DNA of 33,203 nucleotides from a virus, in the IMG/VR virus record IMGVR_UViG_3300048927_000756, positions 1 to 33,203 of that record, one strand, 5' to 3'. Position numbers and translations under genes: made by a program. How positions within the stretch are numbered: the stretch's first letter is position 1; every line of letters begins with the position of its first letter. Shown here piece by piece: positions 16,429-24,670 of the stretch. The notes under the pieces were generated by a model. That model had not been told where the DNA came from. It made no database searches and saw nothing but the letters and a program-made list of their open reading frames with translations.

Positions 16429-17442
16429 TTACTGCGGCTTGCCGGCTTTTGCCGCTCCTGACCTGGCTTTTGAAGCACCGGACGTTTTCTTTGCCGCAGC
16501 TGCGCTGGTTTTTGTTTTACCCGCGGCTGTTGTTTTTCCTGCAGGACGGCCACGCTTAACCGGGGCTTTGGCTGCCGGCGCTGGCTTTTCACCGGCATCC
16601 ACATCGAGCACGGTCACTTCTGCCGGTGCGTTGCCTGATTCAGAGCTGAGCACCACCGGGCCACCGGCGAGCGGCACTGACTCACCGTCAACCACCGTCA
16701 TGGCGGTTACAGCAGAGCGCGGAATATCTGCGCCACTGTCGCCACCGCCGTTAATCTCTTCAGTGGTTTCAGGCACGTTCGACGCAGCCTTTTTCACCAG
16801 GCGATCAAGAATTTCAATGTCGCGCTTCACGCCGATCTCGCTGAACTCCGCAATGGCTTTGCGCAGATATTCCAGCGCCTCATCCAGCGTTTCCGGGTTG
16901 GTGCGCAAGGTGTAGCCGATGCACTTCCAGAGCTTCGCGCGAACCGCTTCAGGCACATCTTCATTCGCCGTCAGGCCGTCCAGCGCCTTCAGCAAATCCA
17001 CACTGACCGGCACATCTGACTGGCTGGCTTTGAAGTGGGCGAGCACCGGATCACAAATTTCATCCATCAGCACCACAGCCGCCGTTCGCTGGAAGTTGTC
17101 GCCCATAGACAGGTGATGACGGATAACGTATTCACCAATGCGCAGCGCCTCTGCGATACTGCCGGCATCAACGTGCCAGAGCATGACCGTGGTCAGCACC
17201 TCATCGGCCTGACCGCTGTCAGATGCCAGCACGCCATCTACCCAGCCCTGATAGTTCGGCAGGGCTTCGGCCTTGGTGTCCGCCTTGAGTTTGTTGTTCT
17301 GGATGCCACGAAAACGATTTTTATCGATGCGCAGGCGATGCAGCATCTGCTCATAGGCCGTCAGGTCTGCCATCGTGTTTGCGGCAGTGCCGCGATTCTG
17401 CGCCATTACCGATTCAAAATGGCGGCGTGCAGGTGTCAGCAT
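16429..17442 (-). CDS. M: Small terminase subunit M with AT-hook/H1-like tail
   Basis: Protein of 337 aa, while P2 M is 247 aa. Residues 1-~235 are the P2 terminase endonuclease subunit (SVMAQNRGTAANTMADLTAYE, KALPNYQGW-like region, GDNFQRTAAVVLMDEICDPVLAH). After an acidic linker (about 225-285) the last ~55 residues are almost only Ala, Lys, Ser, Thr, Gly and Pro, with K-R-G-R-P at about 296-300, an AT-hook core. The tail resembles histone H1 C-terminal tails. It could add nonspecific or minor-groove DNA binding at cos (inference). Start has a GGGGGT site. Confidence 0.93.
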   Translation of the reverse strand: MLTPARRHFESVMAQNRGTAANTMADLTAYEQMLHRLRIDKNRFRGIQNNKLKADTKAEALPNYQGWVDGVLASDSGQADEVLTTVMLWHVDAGSIAEALRIGEYVIRHHLSMGDNFQRTAAVVLMDEICDPVLAHFKASQSDVPVSVDLLKALDGLTANEDVPEAVRAKLWKCIGYTLRTNPETLDEALEYLRKAIAEFSEIGVKRDIEILDRLVKKAASNVPETTEEINGGGDSGADIPRSAVTAMTVVDGESVPLAGGPVVLSSESGNAPAEVTVLDVDAGEKPAPAAKAPVKRGRPAGKTTAAGKTKTSAAAAKKTSGASKARSGAAKAGKPQ

Positions 17443-17486
17443 GTTACCCCCAGTCCACCGGGGCTTGACCGGCGGCTCAAAATGAT

Positions 17487-18536
17487 TTACGCGCCACCTG
17501 CGGCAGCTTCTGCCCAGGTGATGTTTTCGATCAGGCAGCCAAAGCCGTAGTCTTCGATTACGTAGGCATCGTTCGATGACTCATAGGTCGAAATACGGTT
17601 GAACTCTGGCTCTTCTTTCAACATCCGGCGCTGCTTACCTTCCTGCCAGTAAATCGACAGGTTACGCAGCGAGGTCACGAGCATCGCGTGTTCAGGGAAG
17701 AACGGCGCGATCAGGGTTGGCAGGTTGTTAATCGACTTACGCGACACAATCAGCTGACCGGCCAGTGATTCACTGTTCGGGTTGTTGTCGCTGATGCCGT
17801 TAATCAGTGGGTACTCACGTGCGGTCATGATATTGCGACCTGTGATCACCACCAGATCAGGCGATGTCTTGTACCACTCGTCGAGCAGCGAGCTAGTTGC
17901 GTCATAGACCAGCGCATCAAGGTTGCTGTAGTCACCTTTTGCGGTAATTTTGTTTGATTCATCGCGGCTGGTCAGCGTGACGCCTGACATAACACGCTGC
18001 GGCGCATTCGCGCGGTATTTCTGAAGCCAGCCGATGTTCACATCCTGCAACAGCGGGTTAGCCGTCAGGTCTGACTTATCAGCATGACTGATACCGTTGA
18101 AGCCGACCATGATGCGATCCAGCGCACGGCGGTTAACCAGCTGATTGGTAATGCGTTGCTGGAAGTCGGGGAACTTGGCCCACATATCCAGCTGCGCATA
18201 AGTGATGAAGGTGTCAAAGTTGGTTTGCTCGCAGCGGAATTTATCGCTGTCCAGCGTATGTACTGAACGCGGATCACGTCGCGTGGTGCTGCTGGCGTTG
18301 GTACTTGCAACCGGGCCACCTACACCCAAGCCCAGCTTTTCGCCTTCCTGCTCAGTCACAGGGAAGATACCAATTTGCTTCAGGAACTCACTTGACTGCT
18401 GCACCTTGTCTTCCAGCGTCTGAGACACGCTCGGCGCAATCGCAAAGTGGGTGTTTACATGGTGAATCGGCACGCCGTTAAGCTCAGCCTGACGCTGGCT
18501 GTAGCCATCCCACAGCTTGCGGGTTTCTAATTTCAT
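17487..18536 (-). CDS. N: Major capsid protein N
   Basis: Protein of 349 aa (P2 N is 357 aa), P2 family major capsid. Many P2 segments are recognisable: SVSQTLEDKVQQSSEFL, FDTFITYAQLDMWAKFPDFQQRI, NPLLQDVNIGWLQKYR, DLVVITGRNI and the C-terminal YVIEDYGFGCLIENI. It has an AAGGAA ribosome site. In P2 the N-terminus is removed by the O protease during maturation. It lies between O and M in the minus-strand head operon. Confidence 0.96.
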   Translation of the reverse strand: MKLETRKLWDGYSQRQAELNGVPIHHVNTHFAIAPSVSQTLEDKVQQSSEFLKQIGIFPVTEQEGEKLGLGVGGPVASTNASSTTRRDPRSVHTLDSDKFRCEQTNFDTFITYAQLDMWAKFPDFQQRITNQLVNRRALDRIMVGFNGISHADKSDLTANPLLQDVNIGWLQKYRANAPQRVMSGVTLTSRDESNKITAKGDYSNLDALVYDATSSLLDEWYKTSPDLVVITGRNIMTAREYPLINGISDNNPNSESLAGQLIVSRKSINNLPTLIAPFFPEHAMLVTSLRNLSIYWQEGKQRRMLKEEPEFNRISTYESSNDAYVIEDYGFGCLIENITWAEAAAGGA

Positions 18537-18582
18537 CTCACTATTCCTTAATCGGTTTATTCGGGTTTACGTAGCTGCCGGA

Positions 18583-19419
18583 TTAGCAGTCAGCCAGCTG
18601 CGTTTTATCTACGCCGTTGCTGCCTGAAGACTGAGGACGCTGGCTGAATCCGCCATCCTGTGACGCCAGCTTCGTTTTCAGCTCGGCCAGCTCACTGGTG
18701 AGCTTCTCGACGTCTGCCGCCTTTGCCATGCCGTTCTGCTGCTGGCTCAGCGCTTCGACGCGGTCCAGCACCTGCCCCTGTGACTCAGCGACAATCTCCA
18801 CCGCTTCGCGGATCACGCCAGCTTCTGCCGAGAAACGGCGCTCACCACCGGTGATAAGGTCTTTGATTTTGGAGAAAAACTTCTTACCGCCGTCTGCCTG
18901 AGACTCTTCCACCTCAAACTCAATCGCGGTCTCAAACGCTTCACTAAAGAAGCAGTTTTCGTTGGTTTTACGGTGAGCCAGCGGGTTAACCGCAGCCTTT
19001 GAGGAGAACTGAAGCATTTCAGTGCCCAGGCTTGCCGGGCTGTCAGTGAAGGCCAACCCCATCAGGTAGGCTTTGCCGGTTTTGGCAAAATTCGGGTCAA
19101 ACTCAATGCTGCTGTAGACCTTCTGACGTGACTTGTTGAGGGTGACCAGATCATCAGTCCCATCAATCAATGCATACAGGCCGAGCTTACCGGCGAGCGG
19201 TCCCTCTTTGATTTCGATGGCCTGCACGCTATCGACATCACCGTAAATGCGGAAAGTGCTTTCAGGGCTGAGGCTCTTCAGGTGCTCCAGATTGATTCGC
19301 GCACCGTAGACCTGCGGGTTATAGCTGTCTGCGATTTCCTGAATATGCTGGCGCTCCAACTGGCGGCCGTCGCAGGTCGCACCCTCGACGGCCACGCGGA
19401 ATAATTTCGACTTCGGCAT
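18583..19419 (-). CDS. O: Capsid scaffold and maturation protease O
   Basis: Protein of 278 aa (P2 O is 284 aa), GPO capsid scaffold family. The N-terminal half is a serine protease resembling herpesvirus assemblins. D17, H46 and S103/S104 in VYSSIEF occupy the places of the P2 catalytic D19, H48 and S107. The C-terminal half (about 165-250) is a long helix-rich scaffold domain. It has a GGAGCAAATA site. It is the first gene of the minus-strand head operon, divergent from P, with an Ogr site between them. Confidence 0.95.
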   Translation of the reverse strand: MPKSKLFRVAVEGATCDGRQLERQHIQEIADSYNPQVYGARINLEHLKSLSPESTFRIYGDVDSVQAIEIKEGPLAGKLGLYALIDGTDDLVTLNKSRQKVYSSIEFDPNFAKTGKAYLMGLAFTDSPASLGTEMLQFSSKAAVNPLAHRKTNENCFFSEAFETAIEFEVEESQADGGKKFFSKIKDLITGGERRFSAEAGVIREAVEIVAESQGQVLDRVEALSQQQNGMAKAADVEKLTSELAELKTKLASQDGGFSQRPQSSGSNGVDKTQLADC

Positions 19420-19503
19420 TCTATTTGCTCCGGTTGATTAAGGTGCTTTCACCCTGTGCCCCTATCTTCCGAAACCGGGCTAAGCCGCGCCACATAAGGG
19501 AAT

Positions 19504-19521
19504 TGTGAGGTGCCTGTGACA
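19504..19521. promoter_or_regulatory. Ogr-binding site between O and P
   Basis: A second exact TGT-N12-ACA element (TGTGAGGTGCCTGTGACA). Leftward, a start 55 nt away (near 19457) gives O a 38-nt leader, a good fit. Rightward, the same spacing would put the start near 19568, at the P start codon itself, so either P uses a different spacing or site, or its message is nearly leaderless. P2 has overlapping divergent late promoters here. Confidence 0.75.
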
Positions 19522-19567
19522 ACAGCCGGCGATATTCCACCTCGCGCGGGCGCGATAGCCTGTACCC

Positions 19568-21280
19568 ATGAAAACAGCACTCGATCCCCGCACAGAAGCC
19601 AAAGCCCTCTACTGGCAGGCATACAGCATCCCGCAAATCGCCCAGCGACTCGGGGTGAAGGCGAACACGCTTTATTCCTGGCGCCGCCGCGACGAATGGG
19701 ACAAATCAACGCCCATCCAGCGGGCGCTTGAGCGCACCGATGTCCGCTATCTGCGGCTGATTGAGAAAGAGGATTTATCTGCCCACGACTTCAAGACGAT
19801 TGACCTGCTCGGGCGACAGCTGGCACGTCTCGCAAGGGATGAAAGGAAAGAGCAGGACAAAGAGCAGAAGAAGAAGACGCCGAAGAACCATTTCACGGCG
19901 GAGCAGATCACAGAGCTGCGCACACTGGTGCTGGAGTCGCTGTTTGAGCATCAGAAACGCTGGTACAAACAGCGCAACCTGCGTAACCGTTTCATTCTGA
20001 AAAGCCGCCAGATTGGCGCAAGCTGGTACTTTGCCCGCGAAGCGCTATTGCGTGCGCTGGAAACTGGCACTAACCAGATATTCCTGTCTGCATCACGTGC
20101 GCAGGCGTTCCAGTTCAAGAAATTCATTATTTTTCTGGCACGCAGCATCGGCGTTGAGCTGAAGGGCGGCGATGCGATCATTCTCTCAAACGGCGCAACG
20201 CTTTATTTTCTCGGCACCTCTGCGGCAACCGCGCAGTCATACACGGGTGACCTGTATTTCGATGAGGCGTTCTGGGTCGCTAACTTCCTGAACCTGCGTA
20301 AAGTCGCCGCCGGTATGGCAACGCAGGTAGGCCTGCGCCGCACCTATTTTTCCACCCCGTCAGGAGAAGAGCACGAAGCCTATAAATTCTGGAACGGCGA
20401 CCTGTACAACAAGGGCAAACCGAAGAGCAAGCAGGCGCAGATAGACCTGTCACACAAGGCGCTGAAGAACGGCGTACTGTGCGGTGACTACATCTGGCGT
20501 CAGATTGTCACCGTGCAGGACGTTATCGATCAGGGCTTCCCGCTCATCGACCTGGAAGAGATCCGCAGCGAAAACAGCGATGAGGATTTCGACAACCTCT
20601 ACATGTGTAAATTCGTCGTGGCCGGCGAACGCGCGTTTAACTACAACGCCCTGATTGGCTGTGGCGTAGATGGTTACAGCGGAATCTGGCCGGACTGGAA
20701 CCCTTACGCCCCGCGCCCACTCGCCAGCCGCCCGGTCTGGATTGGGTACGATCCCAACGGCAGCAGTGATAAAGGCGACAGCGCCGGCCTCGTCGTGCTC
20801 TCGCCACCACTGGTGCCCGGCGGCAAATTCCGCGTCATTGAACGTCACCAGCTGCGCGGCATGGAATTTGAAGAGCAGGCGAAATTTATTGAGCGCCTCA
20901 CCCGCATGTACAACGTGCAGCACATCGACATCGACGGCACCGGCATAGGCGCGGCAGTGCATCAACTGGTGCTGAAATTCTTCCCGGCAGCGCAAATGCA
21001 CCTTTACACCCCTGCGGTTAAACGCCAGCTGGTACTCAAGGCGCAGATGGTGATTCGCGCCGGCCGCTTCGAATACGACGCCGGCATGATGGATATCGTC
21101 AGCAGCTTTATGACCATCCGTAAATTCGTCACGCAGAGCGGCCAGACCTCTTACGCATCAGACCGTACACGCGGCAGCAGCCACGGTGACTTAGCCTGGG
21201 CAACGATGCACGCACTTATGAATGAACCGCTGGGCAATGATGCCGGCAGCGGCACAGAAAGCTTTGTTGAGGAATTTTGA
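19568..21280 (+). CDS. P: Terminase large subunit P (packaging ATPase)
   Basis: Protein of 570 aa (P2 P is 590 aa). Order: N-terminal helix-turn-helix (about 15-45, IPQIAQRLGVKANTLYSWRR), Walker A-like S-R-Q-I-G-A-S (146-152), Walker B L-Y-F-D-E (229-233), and a C-terminal RNase H-like nuclease region (I-G-Y-D-P-N at 392-397; IDIDGTGIGAA near 455). It drives DNA into the prohead. There is no convincing Shine-Dalgarno before ATG 19568 and an in-frame TAG 12 nt upstream rules out an earlier start. Q follows after 2 nt. Confidence 0.95.
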   Translation: MKTALDPRTEAKALYWQAYSIPQIAQRLGVKANTLYSWRRRDEWDKSTPIQRALERTDVRYLRLIEKEDLSAHDFKTIDLLGRQLARLARDERKEQDKEQKKKTPKNHFTAEQITELRTLVLESLFEHQKRWYKQRNLRNRFILKSRQIGASWYFAREALLRALETGTNQIFLSASRAQAFQFKKFIIFLARSIGVELKGGDAIILSNGATLYFLGTSAATAQSYTGDLYFDEAFWVANFLNLRKVAAGMATQVGLRRTYFSTPSGEEHEAYKFWNGDLYNKGKPKSKQAQIDLSHKALKNGVLCGDYIWRQIVTVQDVIDQGFPLIDLEEIRSENSDEDFDNLYMCKFVVAGERAFNYNALIGCGVDGYSGIWPDWNPYAPRPLASRPVWIGYDPNGSSDKGDSAGLVVLSPPLVPGGKFRVIERHQLRGMEFEEQAKFIERLTRMYNVQHIDIDGTGIGAAVHQLVLKFFPAAQMHLYTPAVKRQLVLKAQMVIRAGRFEYDAGMMDIVSSFMTIRKFVTQSGQTSYASDRTRGSSHGDLAWATMHALMNEPLGNDAGSGTESFVEEF

Positions 21281-21282
21281 CC

Positions 21283-22347
21283 ATGAGCCGCAGGAATAAA
21301 AAGACGTTCAGTAAACCCGCCATGCCAGCAAACAGCCAGTCTGCCGCAAAGATGGTCGAACCGGTTGAGGGGCTGGAATCGTTCAGCTTTGGTGAGCCCA
21401 CTGCCATCATGGATCAGCGTGACCTGCAAGACTGTATGGAGTGCGCCAACAATGGTCGCTGGTATGAACCGCCGATCAGTACCTACGGACTTGCCCGACT
21501 ACTGGCCGGCGCAGTGCACCATGAGTCGCCACTGGTCTTTAAACGCAATGTGATCATGTCATGCTTTAAACCGCACCCGATGCTTTCACGTCAGGATGCC
21601 AGCGCATTCGTGATGGATTACCTGGTGTTTGGTGATGCCTATCTTGAGCGGCGCGATAACCGCCTAGGTGAACCGCTGAAGCTTAAGCACTCGCTGGCGA
21701 AATACACGCGCCGTGGCGTAGACCTCGATCAGTACTGGTTTGTGACTTACTACCAGGAGGATTACGCTTTTGAGCCCGGCAAGGTGTTCCACCTGCGAAA
21801 CGCCAGCATCCACCAAGAGATTTACGGCGCGCCAGAATACATGTCCGCACTCCAGTCCATCATGTTGAACGGTGAGGCCACGCTGTTCCGCCGTAATTAC
21901 TACATCAACGGCAGTCACGCCGGGGTTATCGTTTACCTCACCGATCCCGTGGCAAATTCTGCAGACGTGGAAAAGCTGAAGCGATCACTGAAAGATGCGC
22001 GCGGTGGCGGCGCGTTTAAAAACCTGTTTGTGTATGCCGCAGGCGGTAAGAAGGACGGCTTACAAATCCTGCCGTTCAGTCAGATAGCGGCAAAAGATGA
22101 GTTCACAGGCATCAAAGACGCCACGCGTGATGACATGCTGGCCATCCACCGCGTACCGCCTCAGCTGATGGGCGTCATGCCCAACAATACCAGCGGCCTC
22201 GGTGACATTGTGAAGGCTGCCAGGGTGTTTGCGATCAACGAACTCTACCCGATCATGGAATCGCTGAAGGCAGTCAACGACTGGTTAGGCGTTGAGGTGT
22301 TCCAGTTCAACCCATATACCCTGGCTGAAGAGAAAGCCGGCGACTAA
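21283..22347 (+). CDS. Q: Portal protein Q
   Basis: Protein of 354 aa (P2 Q is 344 aa), PBSX/P2-type portal family: FKRNVIMSCFKPHPMLSR, FVMDYLVFGDAYLERRDN, VFHLRNASIHQEIYGAPEY and VPPQLMGVMPNNTSGLGD are typical. It forms the dodecameric vertex ring. I chose ATG 21283 (GAGGAATTTTGACC upstream); a TTG two codons earlier is possible but less likely. Co-transcribed with P. Confidence 0.96.
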   Translation: MSRRNKKTFSKPAMPANSQSAAKMVEPVEGLESFSFGEPTAIMDQRDLQDCMECANNGRWYEPPISTYGLARLLAGAVHHESPLVFKRNVIMSCFKPHPMLSRQDASAFVMDYLVFGDAYLERRDNRLGEPLKLKHSLAKYTRRGVDLDQYWFVTYYQEDYAFEPGKVFHLRNASIHQEIYGAPEYMSALQSIMLNGEATLFRRNYYINGSHAGVIVYLTDPVANSADVEKLKRSLKDARGGGAFKNLFVYAAGGKKDGLQILPFSQIAAKDEFTGIKDATRDDMLAIHRVPPQLMGVMPNNTSGLGDIVKAARVFAINELYPIMESLKAVNDWLGVEVFQFNPYTLAEEKAGD

Positions 22348-22386
22348 CGCCCGATCCCTACACCGCCGATCACACCCCTTCTCACC

Positions 22387-22425
22387 AGAGCCCCTCAGCG
22401 CCACGCTGCGGGGCTCTCTGCTTTT
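22387..22425 (+). terminator. Terminator after Q
   Basis: A long stem: AGAGCCCC pairs with GGGGCTCT, and inside it CAGCG pairs with CGCTG around a CCA loop, with one internal mismatch. It is followed by CTGCTTTT. It ends the P-Q operon before cos. Confidence 0.8.
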
Positions 22426-22527
22426 CCCCCGTAACGCTAGGCCGCACGCCTGAACGCTCCAGGGCGCGGCATTTTTGCGCCCATTTTCAGCGAATTAAAG
22501 GGGCATACCTACCCCCAGAAGAGCGCG

Positions 22528-22546
22528 ACTGCTCCCCCGCCTCGCC
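22528..22546 (-). other. cos cohesive-end site
   Basis: On the minus strand this reads GGCGAGGCGGGGGAGCAGT. From memory the P2 cohesive end is GGCGAGGCGGGGAAAGCAC, so the first 12 bases match exactly and the rest differ by a small change. It lies downstream of Q, where P2 cos is. The nick positions are inferred. Confidence 0.8.
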
Positions 22547-22691
22547 CGCGCACAAAAATAGTGCCTTTTTTTGCACTTTTGCAGTGAACCGGAAACCGCG
22601 CCAGTGCTGGCCTAGAGCGGTATTTTCTAACGACAAATTATTGTTCAAATAAATTCATTTTATTGCAGTGATTTTATCACCCAACAATCCG

Positions 22692-24167
22692 TCAAGGATT
22701 GGGTTTATCAGCTTCAGGATTTGCTTTAGTTTTTACGCTTGTTTTCATTGCTTCAAGCATTTCTTTAAGCATCTCTGTCTGGACACCCTTGAGAAGTTTT
22801 ACCTCCTCATTTAGATTTTTGCGCTCAAGTGAATCCAATGGCGGCTTGTGCAATTCCTGAAGAACAGCAGAAACAAAAGAATCAACGCCATTAGGAGAGC
22901 TATTTTTTATTTCATTCCTGAAACTCACCATCGATAACGCCAACACTCTTTTATAGGCGTAATCCTCAATAATATGCTTTTGCTTAATATACTGTGTCGC
23001 ACAAAACCATAAACCACCCAGCAGAAGAGGAACTACGCTAAGTCTAGAGAAAATATAAATCATCTCCCCGCTTGAGTCATAACCTATTAACGCCCACATG
23101 CATACAACTACCGCAGCCAGTAATAATACACCACATGAGAATAGCCACCCCTTTACAGAGCCCTTTGATGAATTGTACTGATCATCATAAAACTTGCCCA
23201 ACGAAACAGTCCCGGAGAGGTTTAAAACAGTATTAGCCTGATTTATAAGTGCATTAGCCTCGGTAAGTTTTGAATCAAGAAACTCCTTAGCTTCAGATGC
23301 TTCTTTATTATTTGCTTCTGATATTTTCAGAAGTCTATCCAATTGCTTTCTGCTCAATTCAGCATCACTGGCTTCGGCTTCAGCTTTGTTCACAGCTATA
23401 GTCGCTTGGCTTTCCATGATGTGCATATGCTGAATGCGTTCTTCCCAATCATCAATTTTTTCTTGCAGCTTGCTGAGCTCCTCATTCACGACATTAGTAT
23501 CTTCTTGTATGGTTGCTTTCTGCTTATCAACCTCAGTTTTCAATGTAGTGATTTCACCCAGTATGTTACCAGCAGCTTCTTTCAAGACCTCAATTGAGTT
23601 TTTGAATTTTTTTGACTCGTCTAAGTTGCTGATAAAGTCAGATTGCAACCTCTCAATATAATGCAGGTTTTCATTTAATTTTTTATAGGCATCCCCACGA
23701 GCTTCGGACCCCTTATAAGCAAACGGGCGGAATAGTGGCTTTAGAAAATCCAACTGATCAGGAACTTCCTGCAAAGGCAAATCAACGTAAGGTCTCATTT
23801 GCTTTTCACGGACATTGATTGTTTGATTAGGATAACTAAATACAGATGAAACCTGTAAATCCTCTTTGACCCAAACATCGCTGTTATCCTCATCACTCAA
23901 AATACTGAGTGTCTTTTGATACAAATCCTCAATATTGTTTAAAGCTAGAGCAATGCTATCAATTTCACTCTCTGTAAAAAATGAAGTAAGTACAAAACTC
24001 CGACGATTAAAAGACAGAAATGTTGACTTCAATAACACTTGCGTCTCTTGCAGTGCCATTTTAATACTATATGAAGATGCTTCTTTATCTAAATCGAAAC
24101 CACATTTAATTAAATAACTTTGAACATTATCTTTTAAATTAAGTATATTTTGGATTGTCTCTTCCAT
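22692..24167 (-). CDS. Coiled-coil membrane protein in the tin/old slot (unknown, possible defence)
   Basis: Protein of 491 aa, not recognised. Residues 1-~160 are a helical soluble domain; about 165-315 is a long coiled coil; two transmembrane helices lie at about 340-362 and 369-392; the rest is a soluble helical tail. ATG 24167 follows GGTGGG; a longer frame to 24254 would cross the promoter. It is AT-rich compared with neighbours and has its own promoter (TATAAT at 24183-24188) overlapped by a palindrome. It lies between cos/Q and A, the slot where P2 carries tin and old and relatives carry other phage-exclusion genes. A role in superinfection exclusion or abortive infection is inference from place and build. 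Confidence 0.8.
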   Translation of the reverse strand: MEETIQNILNLKDNVQSYLIKCGFDLDKEASSYSIKMALQETQVLLKSTFLSFNRRSFVLTSFFTESEIDSIALALNNIEDLYQKTLSILSDEDNSDVWVKEDLQVSSVFSYPNQTINVREKQMRPYVDLPLQEVPDQLDFLKPLFRPFAYKGSEARGDAYKKLNENLHYIERLQSDFISNLDESKKFKNSIEVLKEAAGNILGEITTLKTEVDKQKATIQEDTNVVNEELSKLQEKIDDWEERIQHMHIMESQATIAVNKAEAEASDAELSRKQLDRLLKISEANNKEASEAKEFLDSKLTEANALINQANTVLNLSGTVSLGKFYDDQYNSSKGSVKGWLFSCGVLLLAAVVVCMWALIGYDSSGEMIYIFSRLSVVPLLLGGLWFCATQYIKQKHIIEDYAYKRVLALSMVSFRNEIKNSSPNGVDSFVSAVLQELHKPPLDSLERKNLNEEVKLLKGVQTEMLKEMLEAMKTSVKTKANPEADKPNP

Positions 24168-24182
24168 AAACCCACCAAACAA

Positions 24183-24188
24183 ATTATA
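24183..24188 (-). promoter_or_regulatory. -10 box for the coiled-coil membrane protein gene
   Basis: A perfect TATAAT on the minus strand, giving a start near 24176 and a leader of about 9 nt that contains the GGTGGG ribosome site. The -35 region, 17-18 nt upstream, is not TTGACA-like and lies inside the palindrome 24197-24218, so transcription may depend on or be blocked by a protein bound there. Confidence 0.55.
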
Positions 24189-24196
24189 AAAGCAGC

Positions 24197-24218
24197 GTAT
24201 TAGGATTAATCCTAATAC
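24197..24218. promoter_or_regulatory. Perfect 22-bp palindrome (operator candidate)
   Basis: GTATTAGGATT followed directly by AATCCTAATAC: a perfect inverted repeat of 11 bp with no loop, the shape of a dimer-binding operator. It overlaps the -35 position of the promoter. A near copy of its core (TTAGGAATAATCCT) is at 24671-24684. Confidence 0.6.
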
Positions 24219-24269
24219 ACTACAACAATAACAATTAGCATGGAAGAACAACAATAACCGGATGTTAAC

Positions 24270-24578
24270 TCAATGATATCTATATGTATTCGATTTCTTT
24301 TCAGATGATCGTTGGCTGAGGCTAGGCATTCCATCACCGGGGGAGAGAGGGGCTATTTGAATCAAAACAGTTTCTGGCTCATCACAACACTCAGATACTT
24401 TATTGATGCAAACTGTGTACACATCTTGTGTAACTCCTTTGAAAGTACAACTAATACGTAGATGATCGCCAGTTTCTGGCATCATGTAACCTTCAAAATT
24501 CAGGAACATCTCGGTAATCAGACCCATACGTATGCGCCCGAAAGTATCAGGCCCGTAATTCGTATCGTAGATTTTCAT
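24270..24578 (-). CDS. Hypothetical protein, 102 aa
   Basis: Not recognised. The N-terminal ~75 residues look like a small beta-rich domain (MKIYDTNYGPDTFGRIRMGL, DHLRISCTF, DVYTVCINKV, ETVLIQIAPL), then a polar Ser/Lys/His tail. Cys residues at about 44, 57, 64 and 65 are not in a clear zinc pattern. It has no signal or membrane segment. The ribosome site before ATG is weak, but a sigma70-like promoter (24616-24644) lies just upstream, which supports expression. A run of seven C on the coding strand lies about 13 nt before the start. It shares the slot and the palindrome motif with the downstream membrane protein gene, so the two may be a module. Confidence 0.55.
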   Translation of the reverse strand: MKIYDTNYGPDTFGRIRMGLITEMFLNFEGYMMPETGDHLRISCTFKGVTQDVYTVCINKVSECCDEPETVLIQIAPLSPGDGMPSLSQRSSEKKSNTYRYH

Positions 24579-24615
24579 CGGAATGTCGCCGGGGGGGCGG
24601 GTTGGACTCAGCTAC

Positions 24616-24644
24616 GGTATAGCGGGGAAATTGAAAACGTTCAA
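24616..24644 (-). promoter_or_regulatory. Sigma70-like promoter upstream of the 102-aa gene
   Basis: On the minus strand: TTGAAC, exactly 17 nt, then TATACC. A start near 24609 would give a leader of about 30 nt to the ATG at 24578. Confidence 0.55.
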
Positions 24645-24670
24645 CCTTACCGCATTCTAAGCGAACCCAT

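Larger units (their letters stand above)
22348..22691. other. Noncoding cos region
   Basis: This 344-nt stretch has no credible gene. It holds the Q terminator (22387-22425), the cos core (22528-22546), a T-rich short inverted repeat (AGTGC-CTTTTTTT-GCACT, about 22560-22577) that may be part of the terminase recognition site, and an AT-rich stretch leading into the accessory gene. Confidence 0.7.

Noticed and set aside
16193-16915. 240-aa ORF on the plus strand opposite L and M
   Set aside because: It runs antisense through two clear P2 head genes and is low complexity (Ala/Ser/Thr/Pro), mirroring the M tail.
22685-22701. Terminator at the end of the coiled-coil membrane protein gene
   Set aside because: A 6-bp CAATCC/GGATTG stem exists across the stop codon, but there is no U-tract on the minus strand.
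24590-24600. Phase-variable G/C tract before the 102-aa gene
   Set aside because: A run of seven is too short, by itself, to support phase variation, and it is outside the promoter hexamers and the coding frame.
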